From Bacillota bacterium (GTDB lineage Bacteria > Bacillota > Clostridia > Lachnospirales > Lachnospiraceae), in NCBI GenBank assembly GCA_023421505.1, contig JAEZTJ010000074.1, forward strand, positions 1-52,039: DNA of 52,039 bases. The letters run 5' to 3'. Numbering within the stretch: the first letter of the stretch is position 1; the number at the start of each line of letters is the position of its first letter. Both the position numbers and the translations under genes were made by a program. Shown here piece by piece: positions 51,768 through 52,039 of this stretch. Below the pieces are notes generated by a model. The model saw only the letters and a list, made by a program, of their open reading frames with translations, made no database searches and was not told where the DNA came from.

Positions 51768-52039
51768 GTATAACCTCCTGAATACTACCGAATTATTAAT
51801 AATCACCAGTATCTATTGTAACGTATATTCTTTATTTTGCAAGCAATTTATTTATACCATAATAGGAACGTTTTAAGTGGCTACTAATCTATTTTGCTGT
51901 TATATTATATTAAATCGTTAAATGAAAAAGTAAAATCCGGTTTATCTAAAGTACTGATTTGTGTAGGACTTAATGCCATTTTTAGTACTTAACATAAATC
52001 CTAATTTAATCTATAATGAACTTATAAGCTACAGAAAAT

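Overview
The window looks like the chromosome of an AT-rich, low-GC Gram-positive bacterium of the class Clostridia, most likely a Lachnospiraceae member. The reasons are the gene families and their order: a FabT-type fatty-acid cluster with FabK, a type III glutamine synthetase, serC-serA-DUF1015, a DUF1540 protein, a YtvI-like sporulation membrane protein, and strong AGGAGG ribosome binding sites. The species is inferred from content only; no database was searched.

Positions 1-9,535 are an accessory region built up at a tRNA-Gly(GCC) gene (9464-9535, minus strand). The 3' end of the tRNA is repeated at 9258-9284 and 2486-2506, with a decayed relic near 387-456. Each of the two clear extra copies has a tyrosine recombinase gene or remnant just inside it (1851-2428 and 8313-9152), and a third recombinase remnant lies at 5727-6355. 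The cargo is an Lrp-type regulator with a divergent isochorismatase-family hydrolase, an orphan 425-residue protein, an XRE regulator, a DUF3825-like protein and several broken genes. The most unusual item is at 4556-5675. It is a fossil replicon with a stem-loop whose loop carries the nonanucleotide TAGTATTAC, repeated TGAGACA iterons, and a broken Rep gene with HUH endonuclease motifs followed by a P-loop helicase. This is the layout of CRESS-DNA viruses and their bacterial plasmid relatives.

Positions 9,600-27,400 are ordinary chromosome: a nitroreductase, an AraC regulator, a heterodimeric ABC exporter, mutY, an SH3 lipoprotein, a LysR regulator divergent from leuBCD, a nucleotidyltransferase-like protein, a LysM/glycine-proline repeat protein, a DUF1540 protein, an AI-2E/YtvI-like permease, and a DUF47-PiT phosphate transport operon. 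An 11-nt-phased TTnnnn array upstream of that operon resembles tandem Pho boxes.

Positions 28,000-38,700 hold amino-acid and nitrogen genes: ilvD, ilvB, serC-serA-DUF1015, a DUF624 membrane protein and the type III glutamine synthetase. The glutamine synthetase leader looks like an ANTAR-controlled antiterminator.

Positions 38,770-49,015 are a complete type II fatty-acid synthesis cluster: fabT-fabH-acpP-fabK-fabD-fabG-fabF-accB-fabZ-accC-accD-accA. It starts at a consensus promoter overlapped by a perfect 10+1+10 palindrome, the expected FabT operator, and ends at a hairpin terminator. Acc proteins make malonyl-CoA, FabD loads it onto AcpP, FabH starts chains, and FabF/FabG/FabZ/FabK elongate them. 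The window ends with an intracellular C39-like protease homologue and an ABC-F ATPase whose second ATP site has lost key residues, both on the minus strand.
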